This document shows, one piece after another, positions 26,201 to 35,234 of a stretch of 64,000 nt of DNA. Within the stretch, counting starts at the first letter, position 1. Each line of letters opens with the position of its first letter. Source of the stretch: Vibrio sp. qd031 (GTDB lineage Bacteria > Pseudomonadota > Gammaproteobacteria > Enterobacterales > Vibrionaceae); contig NZ_JXQD01000018.1 of the NCBI RefSeq assembly GCF_002100145.1, forward strand, positions 124,001 to 188,000, given 5' to 3'. The notes under the pieces are model-generated. The model saw only the letters and a program-made list of their open reading frames with translations. It did no database searches and was not told the DNA's origin. A program made the translations under genes and the position numbers.

Positions 26201-29200
26201 ATGACGCTATCAAAACAGTTATCCATCGGGCTACTGATTATTGGTATCTTCATGATGTCTGCGACTTACTTGATGCTGGACAAAAGTGTTGGAATACTTC
26301 AAAAACACTCGTTTAGCGGGCTCGAGCGAGAAGCCAATTACCTAACATACTTGATAGAAGAAAGTTTGCTCGAGCGCTATCACGACGCCTCTATCTTTCC
26401 ATTAGTACTGGGCGAGATTAACAATGAAGATGAGCTGCATTACCATGTCACTGACCCTGACTTCCTATCTTCACTTAATCTATTAGTCGCCAATTATAAA
26501 GGCTATCGCCGCATCGGCATATTGGATTTAAATGGCCAAATAATTGCGGAAAACAGTCGTGATCACGAAGGGCAAACTATTTTTAGTAACAACATTTCCA
26601 GTGAACGAATACAGCGTTATGAATGGTTTATTGACCTCTCAACCCAAGGCTCGTCGAGTAGTAATGTCTTTTTTTATGGGCCAACAACACAAAGCATCGA
26701 TACAACCACAGATCAATACGATCTTCTCATTGGTTCAAAAATCTACGACAAGCAAGACAGATTAGTTGGTTACTGGATCAATGTGCTGGACTTCGCCATT
26801 GTCGAACAACGTTTTACTAAAGCATACAAGCTACTGGCAGAAAAAGGGCTTCCTTATGTCGAACTTACTTTGCTCGACGCTTTGGGCCATATCATCGTCG
26901 ACTATGATCCAACCGCGCAGAACAGTGCCCAGTACCAGAGAAACTTCTCGGTTCTCGGTCAGCTAAACCTCGCTACAAATGGTGTAGAAGGTGCACGATT
27001 GGCCATATCGGGTTTAAACGGTACCGTCATATCGACTCATGCCAGAAAAGGCATTGAACAGTTTACAGCCTACACCCACTTTACCCAACGAACCGATTCG
27101 CCCATACCTAAGTGGTCGACGCTCATTCGTGTTGAACACGATGTCGCCTATGCTGAATACACAGAGCTGATGAAATTAAGTAAATGGATTTTTATCGTCG
27201 CATTTATATTGATTGCATCTATGTGGTTAATTGCATCGCGCAAATATACGGTTCCACTAACCAAAGTCACCCACACTATCCTAGAAATCGTCAATGGGCG
27301 GTTTGAGTCAGACATTAAAAAGCTCAAAGGTCACGATGAAGTAAGCGAAATCAACAATGCCCTTTTTGAGCTAAAAACCAAACTACAAGAGCGCGAGGGA
27401 TTACTCAGCGAAGTGTTTGAAAAGCGTCAGTTGATCGATCTGCAAAGAAAAACAATCGACTCAATGACTGCGGGTATCATGATCACTGATTTTAGAGATC
27501 CCAACTGTAAAATCATCCATGTCAACAAAGCCATGGAAACTTTGCTTGGATACTCTAAACAAGAGCTTTATACCCATAGCTACCCTATTTTATGGGGAGA
27601 AAAAACCGAATCGCTGTCGATACAAATTATTGAAGAAGCGATGGAAAACCACCACAACTGCACTTGCGTCGTAACCAGCTACCGAAAAGATAAGTCTACA
27701 TTTATCAATAACTTAAATGTAGACCCAGTATTTGATGAAAATGGGTTATTAACTCACTATATATTTGTGCACAACGACATAACAGAAATCAAGAAAGACG
27801 ATGAAATCGCCCGTCTAGAACTTGAACGTAGGATCAGAGAAAGCACTCGCGAATCTCGTGCGGCCGCAGAGCGATTAAGAACGGTTTTTGACACCACCAT
27901 TGATGGTGCCTTGGTATTGAATGAATATGGCATAATTCAAGATTTAAACCACTCGTTGGAGCTGATGTTTGGCAGTAAGAAAGAGCAGTTATTGGGCAAA
28001 CACTTTTCGGTGCTAAGTGCGAGCGACGAGGACACAAGAAAAGCGCATGAACAGCCCGAGTTCTTTAAAAAAGAAATGCGTACTTTGATTGGTCGAGTCA
28101 GAACCCTTAAAGGCCGACACAAAAGGGGTAGTATCATAACCATTGAGGTATCCGCAGGCGAAGCTTGCCTAGAAGACGAGAATTTCTTTGTCGTGGCGAT
28201 CCATGACATTACAGAACAACAGAAAATCAAAGAGCAACAGCTTGTCCTGCAAGAGAAACTCAAAGAGCGCGAAACGATTTATCACACCGCTTTTGACCAG
28301 GCAGCGGTTGGTATAGCACGGGTCGCGCTAGATGGGCAGTTAATTGAGGTGAACCAAAAAATCTGTTCCAACCTAGGCTACAGCGAATCTGAACTGTTAA
28401 CACTGACTGTTAGCGATATTACCTATCGCGACGATGTTTCTGTTAGTCGCTATTACTTACGAGATCTCATTCAAGGCAAACAGCAATTCCATACCGTCGA
28501 AAAACGCTATGTTCGAAAATCAGGTACGGTATTTTGGGCAAGCTTAAGCATCTCTTTAGTTCGGAATGACGACGGTACTCCACGATATTTCATTTCGATC
28601 ATCGAAGACATTACTGAACGTAAGAGATTTGAGGATGAACTCAAAAGCTCTCGCGATCATAGAGAAGAGTTAATTAGAGGCATCAACCTTGCTTCAGAAG
28701 CGGGGGGAATTTGTAACTGGTCGTTCAATACCACAACCGGTGAAATGCACTGGGATCCAAGTACTTACGAACTATATGGTGTAGAAAAAGGCCTGCCTTT
28801 AACGCTCTCTGACTGGCGTTGTCGTCTCGTGGAAGAAGATGGATTACGTATGGATTCGATTATTGACCATGCTATAAAAAATGATTTGCCGATCGAGTCT
28901 GAGTTTCGATTTACTCGCAAAGGGGAAAACGACATTCGTTGGGCAAAAATCGCTGCTGCAACCGTTTACGATGAGAATAACAAGCCTATCAAAATGTTTG
29001 GCATTAATATTGATATTACCGAACAAAAACGTATTACCTTAGAGCTAGAACGCGAAACTGTTGCTGCTCAAAAAGCTAATGAAGCCAAGTCCAGCTTTCT
29101 GGCCACGATGAGCCACGAGATCAGAACGCCAATGAATGGCGTGATCGGCATGATCGATCTGCTTAAGAAAACAACATTAAATGCAGACCAAAAACGCATG

Positions 29201-30991
29201 GTGACAACGGTGCGTGACTCGTCATTCTCTCTTTTAGAGATCATTGATGACATCCTAGACTTCTCTAAGATTGAGTCTGGCCAGGTAGAAATCGAATGGC
29301 GACCAAATTCACTACTGGAAGTAATGGAAAAAACCTCCGGTAACCTTTGGGTTAATGCGGAAAAAAATGCTGTTGATTTGGTAATTGAGCCGGATCTGAC
29401 AATGCCTAGAACCATTGCGTTTGACTCATTGCGTATTCGGCAAATCATTCTAAACCTAACGGGCAATGCCATTAAGTTTTCTCGCAATGATGACAAACGA
29501 GGTTTGGTTAGAATAGTCAGTGAATTCGACCATACCAACAAAAGCTTAACCATTCGAATTATCGATAATGGCATAGGAATTTCACCCGACCAGTTGCGTT
29601 CGTTATTCACGCCATTTTCCCAAGCCGACTCATCAACTACTCGCAAGTACGGGGGGACTGGCCTTGGGTTGAGCATTACAAAGTCTTTCGCCGGATTGAT
29701 GGGCGGCGAGGTTAATGTAGACAGTGAGGTCGGTATTGGCAGTGAGTTCTCGGTTACAATACCTATTACTGAGATCATAGATCACCAACCACAATATGAG
29801 CTATCGATGTTTGAAAGCGTTAACGTTTTCATCAGTTTATCTAAACCATGTTTTAGTGACGCATGCTTCAACATTCTGACCCAGCTCGGTGTAAAAAAAA
29901 TCACCTTACTCGACACACCAAGTGATATACGACACAGCCAATTCGACTCAAAACAGCGGTCTATACTCATTTGCGATCAAGACATCGACTGTATTGAAAA
30001 TAGAGAGAAAATACTTGCTTTGCACATCAATGACGATCCAATTTCACGCAAAGGATACATTAATCCTTATCATTTTGTCGTCGCAGGTCATCCACTTAAA
30101 CCGAGTGAGTTAGTTAATGGCATAGGTGTATTGTGTGGATTAATAAGCCCTGATTTTGTCTGGAGTAATGAGCAATCAGATCCCCATTCATCCTCAGGTA
30201 CCTCAATGCTAGATCAAATGCTTACTAAAGATAGGAAAGTACTCGTCGTCGAAGACCATCCAACCAATCAGTTAGTCATTGGTAAGCAACTTGACAGTTT
30301 GGGTATTGCGCACGATATCGCAGAGGATGGTGTTGAAGGGCTTAAACTTTGGCACGCTAACCAATATGACCTTGTTCTTACCGATTGCCACATGCCAAAT
30401 ATGGATGGATTTGAGTTCACGGCGAAAATCAGAGAGTTTGAGTCGCAAAATTCTCTGCACCCCATACCGATAATAGCCATTACAGCCAATGCTCTTGTTG
30501 GCGAGGCAGATAACTGCTTGCAAGCAGGAATGAGCGACTACATTTCAAAACCCGTCGAAATTGAAGTGTTACACTCCAAGTTATCGCACTGGCTTAAAAC
30601 TGAGATTGACCGCTCCACATCAACTCGACCAGAGTTAAATACTGATACAGCAAATAAAGGACTCAACCTAGACATTCTGTTTAGCGTCATTGGAACCGAT
30701 GACAATGAAATTGTCAGTGAGATTTTGCAAATGTACTGGGAAAGTATTCAGGTTGAAGTCGACCAAATTGAGCAGGCAGCACTTAACAATGAGTCTGCAA
30801 AGCTAAAAAGCTTAGCTCATGCCTCAAAGGGGTCATCAGCATCAAGTGGCGCCAGTTACCTTAGTGGCCTATTTAAGCAAATTGAACACAATAATGAAGA
30901 TACTGAATTAGCGCTTGCCAACCTAAAATTGATAAGAGACGAGCTTACAGACATCGGAACACAGTTGCAGGATTTGAGCGTTCTGCAGTAA
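26201..30991 (+). CDS. Multi-PAS hybrid sensor histidine kinase
   Basis: Very large kinase, 1596 residues. TM1 is about 8-27, a periplasmic sensor of about 300 residues follows (probably Cache-like), TM2 is about 328-345, then HAMP (347-397). Four PAS modules follow near 422-530, 560-680, 693-810 and 830-950 (the last starts LASEAGGICNWSF). HisKA has phospho-acceptor H972 in ATMSHEIRTPMNGVIG. HATPase has NLTGNAIKFS, DNGIGIS and GTGLGLSI. A receiver has D1395 in TDCHMPNMDG, and a C-terminal Hpt domain has H1540 in AHASKGSSASSGA. All phosphorelay residues are intact, so it can pass phosphate via its own Hpt to the EAL regulator upstream and the regulator downstream. The stretch between HATPase and receiver (about 1195-1340) looks like a degenerate receiver. 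AAAGGAG precedes the ATG. Confidence 0.92.
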   Translation: MTLSKQLSIGLLIIGIFMMSATYLMLDKSVGILQKHSFSGLEREANYLTYLIEESLLERYHDASIFPLVLGEINNEDELHYHVTDPDFLSSLNLLVANYKGYRRIGILDLNGQIIAENSRDHEGQTIFSNNISSERIQRYEWFIDLSTQGSSSSNVFFYGPTTQSIDTTTDQYDLLIGSKIYDKQDRLVGYWINVLDFAIVEQRFTKAYKLLAEKGLPYVELTLLDALGHIIVDYDPTAQNSAQYQRNFSVLGQLNLATNGVEGARLAISGLNGTVISTHARKGIEQFTAYTHFTQRTDSPIPKWSTLIRVEHDVAYAEYTELMKLSKWIFIVAFILIASMWLIASRKYTVPLTKVTHTILEIVNGRFESDIKKLKGHDEVSEINNALFELKTKLQEREGLLSEVFEKRQLIDLQRKTIDSMTAGIMITDFRDPNCKIIHVNKAMETLLGYSKQELYTHSYPILWGEKTESLSIQIIEEAMENHHNCTCVVTSYRKDKSTFINNLNVDPVFDENGLLTHYIFVHNDITEIKKDDEIARLELERRIRESTRESRAAAERLRTVFDTTIDGALVLNEYGIIQDLNHSLELMFGSKKEQLLGKHFSVLSASDEDTRKAHEQPEFFKKEMRTLIGRVRTLKGRHKRGSIITIEVSAGEACLEDENFFVVAIHDITEQQKIKEQQLVLQEKLKERETIYHTAFDQAAVGIARVALDGQLIEVNQKICSNLGYSESELLTLTVSDITYRDDVSVSRYYLRDLIQGKQQFHTVEKRYVRKSGTVFWASLSISLVRNDDGTPRYFISIIEDITERKRFEDELKSSRDHREELIRGINLASEAGGICNWSFNTTTGEMHWDPSTYELYGVEKGLPLTLSDWRCRLVEEDGLRMDSIIDHAIKNDLPIESEFRFTRKGENDIRWAKIAAATVYDENNKPIKMFGINIDITEQKRITLELERETVAAQKANEAKSSFLATMSHEIRTPMNGVIGMIDLLKKTTLNADQKRMVTTVRDSSFSLLEIIDDILDFSKIESGQVEIEWRPNSLLEVMEKTSGNLWVNAEKNAVDLVIEPDLTMPRTIAFDSLRIRQIILNLTGNAIKFSRNDDKRGLVRIVSEFDHTNKSLTIRIIDNGIGISPDQLRSLFTPFSQADSSTTRKYGGTGLGLSITKSFAGLMGGEVNVDSEVGIGSEFSVTIPITEIIDHQPQYELSMFESVNVFISLSKPCFSDACFNILTQLGVKKITLLDTPSDIRHSQFDSKQRSILICDQDIDCIENREKILALHINDDPISRKGYINPYHFVVAGHPLKPSELVNGIGVLCGLISPDFVWSNEQSDPHSSSGTSMLDQMLTKDRKVLVVEDHPTNQLVIGKQLDSLGIAHDIAEDGVEGLKLWHANQYDLVLTDCHMPNMDGFEFTAKIREFESQNSLHPIPIIAITANALVGEADNCLQAGMSDYISKPVEIEVLHSKLSHWLKTEIDRSTSTRPELNTDTANKGLNLDILFSVIGTDDNEIVSEILQMYWESIQVEVDQIEQAALNNESAKLKSLAHASKGSSASSGASYLSGLFKQIEHNNEDTELALANLKLIRDELTDIGTQLQDLSVLQ

Positions 30992-31023
30992 CTATCTAAT
31001 TTCAATAAAAAATAAGTGATCAT

Positions 31024-32112
31024 ATGGATAAATCAATAACGGTTGTGGTGTTTTACGAATCGATTGAAATTAAAAGCATTATGGAAGAGCTTTTCCGTGG
31101 TCGAGATGCCAAAAAAATTTATTACTCTAATTTAAAAGAAGATCAAAAAGCGCTGCTAGAGTTTTCTCGTCATCCCCATTCAGCGTTTATTTTTATCTAT
31201 GCTTTCGACGATTCAACGTTTGCGACCGATCTCAATAAGCTGTTGAACAGTCATGAAGCATTGTCGGACATAATGAAAATTCCTCACCTTTCCGTTCTGT
31301 TTTGTCATCGAGAGCATCGCAAACAAGCGTATTCTGAATGCACAAACGAACGTTTCTACTTGTACGACACGCTCAACCCTATTTATGACATGAATAAAGT
31401 GAAGTTACTGCTTCGGCGAACCTCGGACACTTTGCTACTTAAAATGAAAATTCGAGATTTAGAGAGTCAGGCAAATGAGTCGCAGCAAAGCATAAGTGAA
31501 GTAACATCACAGCTTGGAAATATAGAAGAGTCATTGATTGATGAGCAAAGTATTCAAGGTGGGTTGCTTGATGATCTTTCACGTAACTTGAGTGAGCTGA
31601 CCAAACAACAGCATAAAAACGATGCAAAAAAACAAGCGATAGACAACGCCAAACTGGCTGAAGGCATTGATAGGTTTAAACAGCACAATAGAAGTTATTT
31701 CGACAGCGTGAGAAAACAAGTTAATCGTGCTAAACCGGCAACTAAAGCTGTAGAGCCACTAGTGATTGTCGCGGACGATCAAAAGATGATGCTCAAAATA
31801 ATCACCACTATTTTGACGCCCCGTGGGTTTCGCGTAGAAACTGCGGTGAATGGGGCTGAAGCGTTGATGAAAGCTAAAGCCTTAACACCCAATGCCGTAT
31901 TATTAGATATTGATATGCCCGTGCTTAACGGGCTGGATACGCTTAAAGAGTTTAAAAGCACTGACCACTTAAAAGACGTACCCATTATTATGCTTACCAG
32001 CAATACCGACAAAAGCAGCTTCGTAGAATGCCTCAGCTTAGGCGCTGTAGATTACATCGTGAAACCAACCAACGCCGAAACGCTACTAAAAAAACTACTT
32101 GCGGTGGTGTAA
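31024..32112 (+). CDS. Response regulator with pseudo-receiver N-terminus
   Basis: Protein of 362 residues ending in a good receiver (about 245-362): DDQ acid pocket, phospho-Asp in LLDIDMPVLNG, Thr in MLTSN and Lys in VKPTN. The N-terminal 120 residues have the alternating strand-helix pattern of a receiver (ITVVVFYESIEIKSIMEEL, AFIFIYAFDD) but lack the usual Asp and Lys, so this is a probable pseudo-receiver. A coiled-coil stretch (about 138-230, rich in Gln, Ser and Glu) joins the halves. There is no DNA-binding or enzymatic output, so it must act through protein contacts. It follows the hybrid kinase by 32 bases and closes the operon. Confidence 0.85.
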   Translation: MDKSITVVVFYESIEIKSIMEELFRGRDAKKIYYSNLKEDQKALLEFSRHPHSAFIFIYAFDDSTFATDLNKLLNSHEALSDIMKIPHLSVLFCHREHRKQAYSECTNERFYLYDTLNPIYDMNKVKLLLRRTSDTLLLKMKIRDLESQANESQQSISEVTSQLGNIEESLIDEQSIQGGLLDDLSRNLSELTKQQHKNDAKKQAIDNAKLAEGIDRFKQHNRSYFDSVRKQVNRAKPATKAVEPLVIVADDQKMMLKIITTILTPRGFRVETAVNGAEALMKAKALTPNAVLLDIDMPVLNGLDTLKEFKSTDHLKDVPIIMLTSNTDKSSFVECLSLGAVDYIVKPTNAETLLKKLLAVV

Positions 32113-32199
32113 AAAAACAATAGATGAGGATCTAACGAAAGGCTTACCTTGTCGCTCACTTATTTGGCACCTAGAGTCTCATCATATCTAACTGTCTGA

Positions 32200-32706
32200 C
32201 TACGGTGCGTGTTTTATTGCCTCTAATATATCGATAAGCACTGCCTCTTCCTGCTGTTGAGCATCAATGACCCAAGTACTTACCTCGCTATCGGGTCTTT
32301 CTAACGCATCAAACTGACTGGCAAGCATGTGCGCTTTCATAAAGTGCCCTTGGCGTTTTTGCATGCGGGTAGCAATAATGTCCATTGGCGCATCTAAAAA
32401 CACAAACTGAAGGTCGACACCTTGCCTTAGCTGATCGCGATAGGTTCGCTTTAATGCCGAACAGACCATAACACCGCCGGTGCCATCACTCGCCCACTGC
32501 TTTAGTTGCTGGTTAATGATAGCCAGCCAAGGGGCTCTATCGTTGTCCTCAAGAGCAATACCTCGACTCATTTTGTCAATGTTACTCTGTGGGTGGAGGT
32601 CGTCGCCGTCAACGAACGCCACGTCCAATGCCAGTGCCAACTGAGCCGCAATGCTGCTTTTACCACTGCCGCTAACACCCATTATTAAATAGATACTACT
32701 CGTCAT
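32200..32706 (-). CDS. gntK: Gluconokinase
   Basis: Kinase of 168 residues phosphorylating gluconate to 6-phosphogluconate. P-loop is GVSGSGKSS. The family blocks DGDDLHPQSNIDKMSRGIALEDNDRAPWL (split over about residues 34-62) and CSALKRTYRDQLR follow, as does the GHFMKAHMLASQF lid. A reading frame continues upstream, but ATG 32706 gives the proper N-terminus MTSSIYLIMG. It overlaps the end of the GH94 gene by 11 bases, so the two are co-translated. The pairing makes sense if the GH94 enzyme releases gluconate. Confidence 0.93.
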   Translation of the reverse strand: MTSSIYLIMGVSGSGKSSIAAQLALALDVAFVDGDDLHPQSNIDKMSRGIALEDNDRAPWLAIINQQLKQWASDGTGGVMVCSALKRTYRDQLRQGVDLQFVFLDAPMDIIATRMQKRQGHFMKAHMLASQFDALERPDSEVSTWVIDAQQQEEAVLIDILEAIKHAP

Positions 32707-35062
32707 ATGAGTAAGTCTCGATTGGCAATAATACGGTGACTGAATACGTTTTTCCTTGTTCTGGTGAGCGAAGTACTCCATCGACAACATCACCTTCTTC
32801 GCACAAAATGGTGATTTCCTGTACATCGTCATGTCGTTGATAAGACAGGTTAACGATAGCCCCTCTAAAGTGGCGGCTCACCGCTGCTTTGTCCCACTCT
32901 ACAGGCAGGTTTGGCGCAACTTTCAGCCCTTGCTGCGTGCCTTTTAATCCAAATAACTCTTCAATGACTAATCGGTAAAACCACGCCGATGTACCGGTGT
33001 TAAATAGATGGCTCGATCTTCCCGCTGTGTCTGGGAATTGATGATAAGCACCACGATAATAATTGGGAATGTAAGTCGGCAACTGCCCTCTTCGCTCAAA
33101 CGTCTCACACTGAGGGTCGGCCAACATACTTTTTAGGATGTGATAAGCACGTTCACTTTCACCAATGTGGTAAAGACCTGCGGCATAAAATGCCGCCGCA
33201 TGGTTATACACCGAGCCATTTTCACCGGAGCCAGGCCATTTTTGGGTGACTCGGCCAACATCCTCACGCATAGCGGTAAACGCAGGAGCACATAGCATCA
33301 CGCCATAAGGGGTGAGCAACTGCTCGTCAACACTATTCAGCAGCTGAGACTGCTGTGACGGTGTAGCGATGTCCGCCAGTAACGCCCAGCTTTGGGTATT
33401 GAGGAATATTCGGCCCTCTTTGTCCTCTGGGACGCCAAAGGTCACGTCATCATCGGTGATGCCTCTAGCAAACCACCCACCGGTCCAGAAATGCTTTTGG
33501 CAAGCTTGTTCAAGCTCTGTCGCGATATGGTCAAATTGTGTGATCCATTTCGCTTGATTGAGCGGTTTACTTATTTGATTCCAGCGGCGCAATGCAAAGC
33601 AAAGCGCTTGTGTTAACCACCCTGAAACCCCTTTCCCCTTGGGCCCGACCATATTCATAGGATCGCACCAGTCTCCTTGGAGAATATAAGGCAACCCGCG
33701 TTCATCACGCGCTTCAACCATAGACTGCATTGCAAGGTTCATATGCTCTAGCAGCGAAGAACGCTCGTCACTGTCTGCCCAGGGAATGGCCTCTTCTAAC
33801 AGAGCCCAATCATTGGTTTCATTGAGGTAGCTTTCCAATATCAGAACCAGCCAAACAGAGTGATCAGTATGTGGAATTTGGTTAATGTATTTTAGCGTCG
33901 CTTCTGGTGTCAGTAGAATACCATCGGGCATTTCTCCACAACGCTTTTGTTGTGACAGCGACGTCAGGATGACTTGTTTTGCCACATCAGGTGCAAGGTA
34001 AGCCATCCCCATACCATCTTGCAAATAATTGCGTGTTTGTGGATCTGTAGTCAGTCGGTTGGTTTCGCCATGGTAAACGACTTGTCTTGGAAGCCAGTGA
34101 TTGATAACGTGATCGAGATTAGCGTCAGGCGTGCTAACAGACAGTATGGGGCGAGTGGCCAGTTGGTGCTGGTTAGCTATAGCTCCATGGTCAAAGTGGG
34201 CGGCTATAGTCTCATGTATTTGAGCTTTGTCTTTAGCTGGACCAAACAGAAAATGAACCGTATCAGTTTTTTGTGGCTCCAAGCTCAGCTCATATTGCGC
34301 TGCACACGCAGGCATTTGATAGTGCGCCTCTCTGTCCGACAGTGGATTGCCTGAGATAAGTACTTGTGGAGCGTGCAAACCGCTTTGCCCTTCAAACGCT
34401 TCTATGCTCATTTCTACGTGATCGGGCTTATGGCTGCAGGCGAAGAACGTCATGTCTTGACGCTCTTTGATCTCTGGGTAATCTTCGAGTTTTTGATAAG
34501 GCGAGATGGAGGTACACACGATTGCATTCAACTCGTCATCAAAATGCGCCCCCATGTTCATCCAAGACATATACCCTACAGGGAAATAGGGCACCAACGA
34601 AACGTGTCGCGTTGACGTTCCTAGGTTAGCGATGGTAACAGACCACTGCTCTAACGCATGAGTTGGGCTTAAACTAAGAGTAATGGTCAACTCAATGTCT
34701 CGATGCTTCACGACCCACTGGATATCATTAATGCCCGGTTTAAATTCGTAGCTGTCTAGAGGTTGTTTGATTGGTGCAAAAGGCGCGCTAAAAAGCTCTC
34801 CTGTGTCTTCGTCACGAACGTAAAAAAAGCGGCCAGGATGGTGCGCGAAATACGGCTGCTCTGGCTGCATAAAGCTGGTCGCCGCTAGATTGGGGACGTG
34901 AGCATATTTGCGCGGCTCAGGATCCATGTATTGAGCAACGGCATAGCCTTGGCAATTCATGTGAAGCATCATTTTATCGTTCCACAAATAGCTGGCACTA
35001 TTAGGCAGCAACGTCGGTGACGTTAAGGTAAAGCGTTGACCGTTCTCGGTAAATTGAGTCAT
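32696..35062 (-). CDS. GH94 phosphorylase, probably cellobionic acid phosphorylase
   Basis: Glycoside phosphorylase of 788 residues, GH94 family: N-terminal beta-sandwich (about 1-290), then an (alpha/alpha)6 barrel. The catalytic acid is D467 in QGDWCDPMNMVG. The family block GRVTQKWPGSGENGS places R604 and K608 137 and 141 residues after the acid. As I recall, Arg609 and Lys613 bind the carboxylate in Saccharophagus cellobionate phosphorylase with acid Asp472, the same spacing. The expected reaction is cellobionate + phosphate to glucose-1-phosphate + gluconate. The neighbour gluconokinase would use the gluconate. No signal peptide, so it acts in the cytoplasm. ATG 35062 has GAGG five bases upstream and is preferred to a GTG two codons earlier. 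Confidence 0.82.
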   Translation of the reverse strand: MTQFTENGQRFTLTSPTLLPNSASYLWNDKMMLHMNCQGYAVAQYMDPEPRKYAHVPNLAATSFMQPEQPYFAHHPGRFFYVRDEDTGELFSAPFAPIKQPLDSYEFKPGINDIQWVVKHRDIELTITLSLSPTHALEQWSVTIANLGTSTRHVSLVPYFPVGYMSWMNMGAHFDDELNAIVCTSISPYQKLEDYPEIKERQDMTFFACSHKPDHVEMSIEAFEGQSGLHAPQVLISGNPLSDREAHYQMPACAAQYELSLEPQKTDTVHFLFGPAKDKAQIHETIAAHFDHGAIANQHQLATRPILSVSTPDANLDHVINHWLPRQVVYHGETNRLTTDPQTRNYLQDGMGMAYLAPDVAKQVILTSLSQQKRCGEMPDGILLTPEATLKYINQIPHTDHSVWLVLILESYLNETNDWALLEEAIPWADSDERSSLLEHMNLAMQSMVEARDERGLPYILQGDWCDPMNMVGPKGKGVSGWLTQALCFALRRWNQISKPLNQAKWITQFDHIATELEQACQKHFWTGGWFARGITDDDVTFGVPEDKEGRIFLNTQSWALLADIATPSQQSQLLNSVDEQLLTPYGVMLCAPAFTAMREDVGRVTQKWPGSGENGSVYNHAAAFYAAGLYHIGESERAYHILKSMLADPQCETFERRGQLPTYIPNYYRGAYHQFPDTAGRSSHLFNTGTSAWFYRLVIEELFGLKGTQQGLKVAPNLPVEWDKAAVSRHFRGAIVNLSYQRHDDVQEITILCEEGDVVDGVLRSPEQGKTYSVTVLLPIETYSYDE

Positions 35063-35234
35063 AGACACCTCATAATTAGCAGTGTCTTTCAGTCTAATCC
35101 GCTTGCCTATGCTCTCAAGTGTGCGACAAGTAAAGTGTGAGTTTTTACCCGTTATAGAGCCAAAATAGTGCAGTTACTTCCGCTCACGTCACTGCCCGTG
35201 CAACTGTTTCATGCACAACAAGCTTTGGAGGGCG

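Noticed and set aside
29068..29778. 236-codon open frame antisense to the hybrid kinase
   Set aside because: It mirrors the conserved HisKA/HATPase coding sequence and has composition of an antisense shadow.
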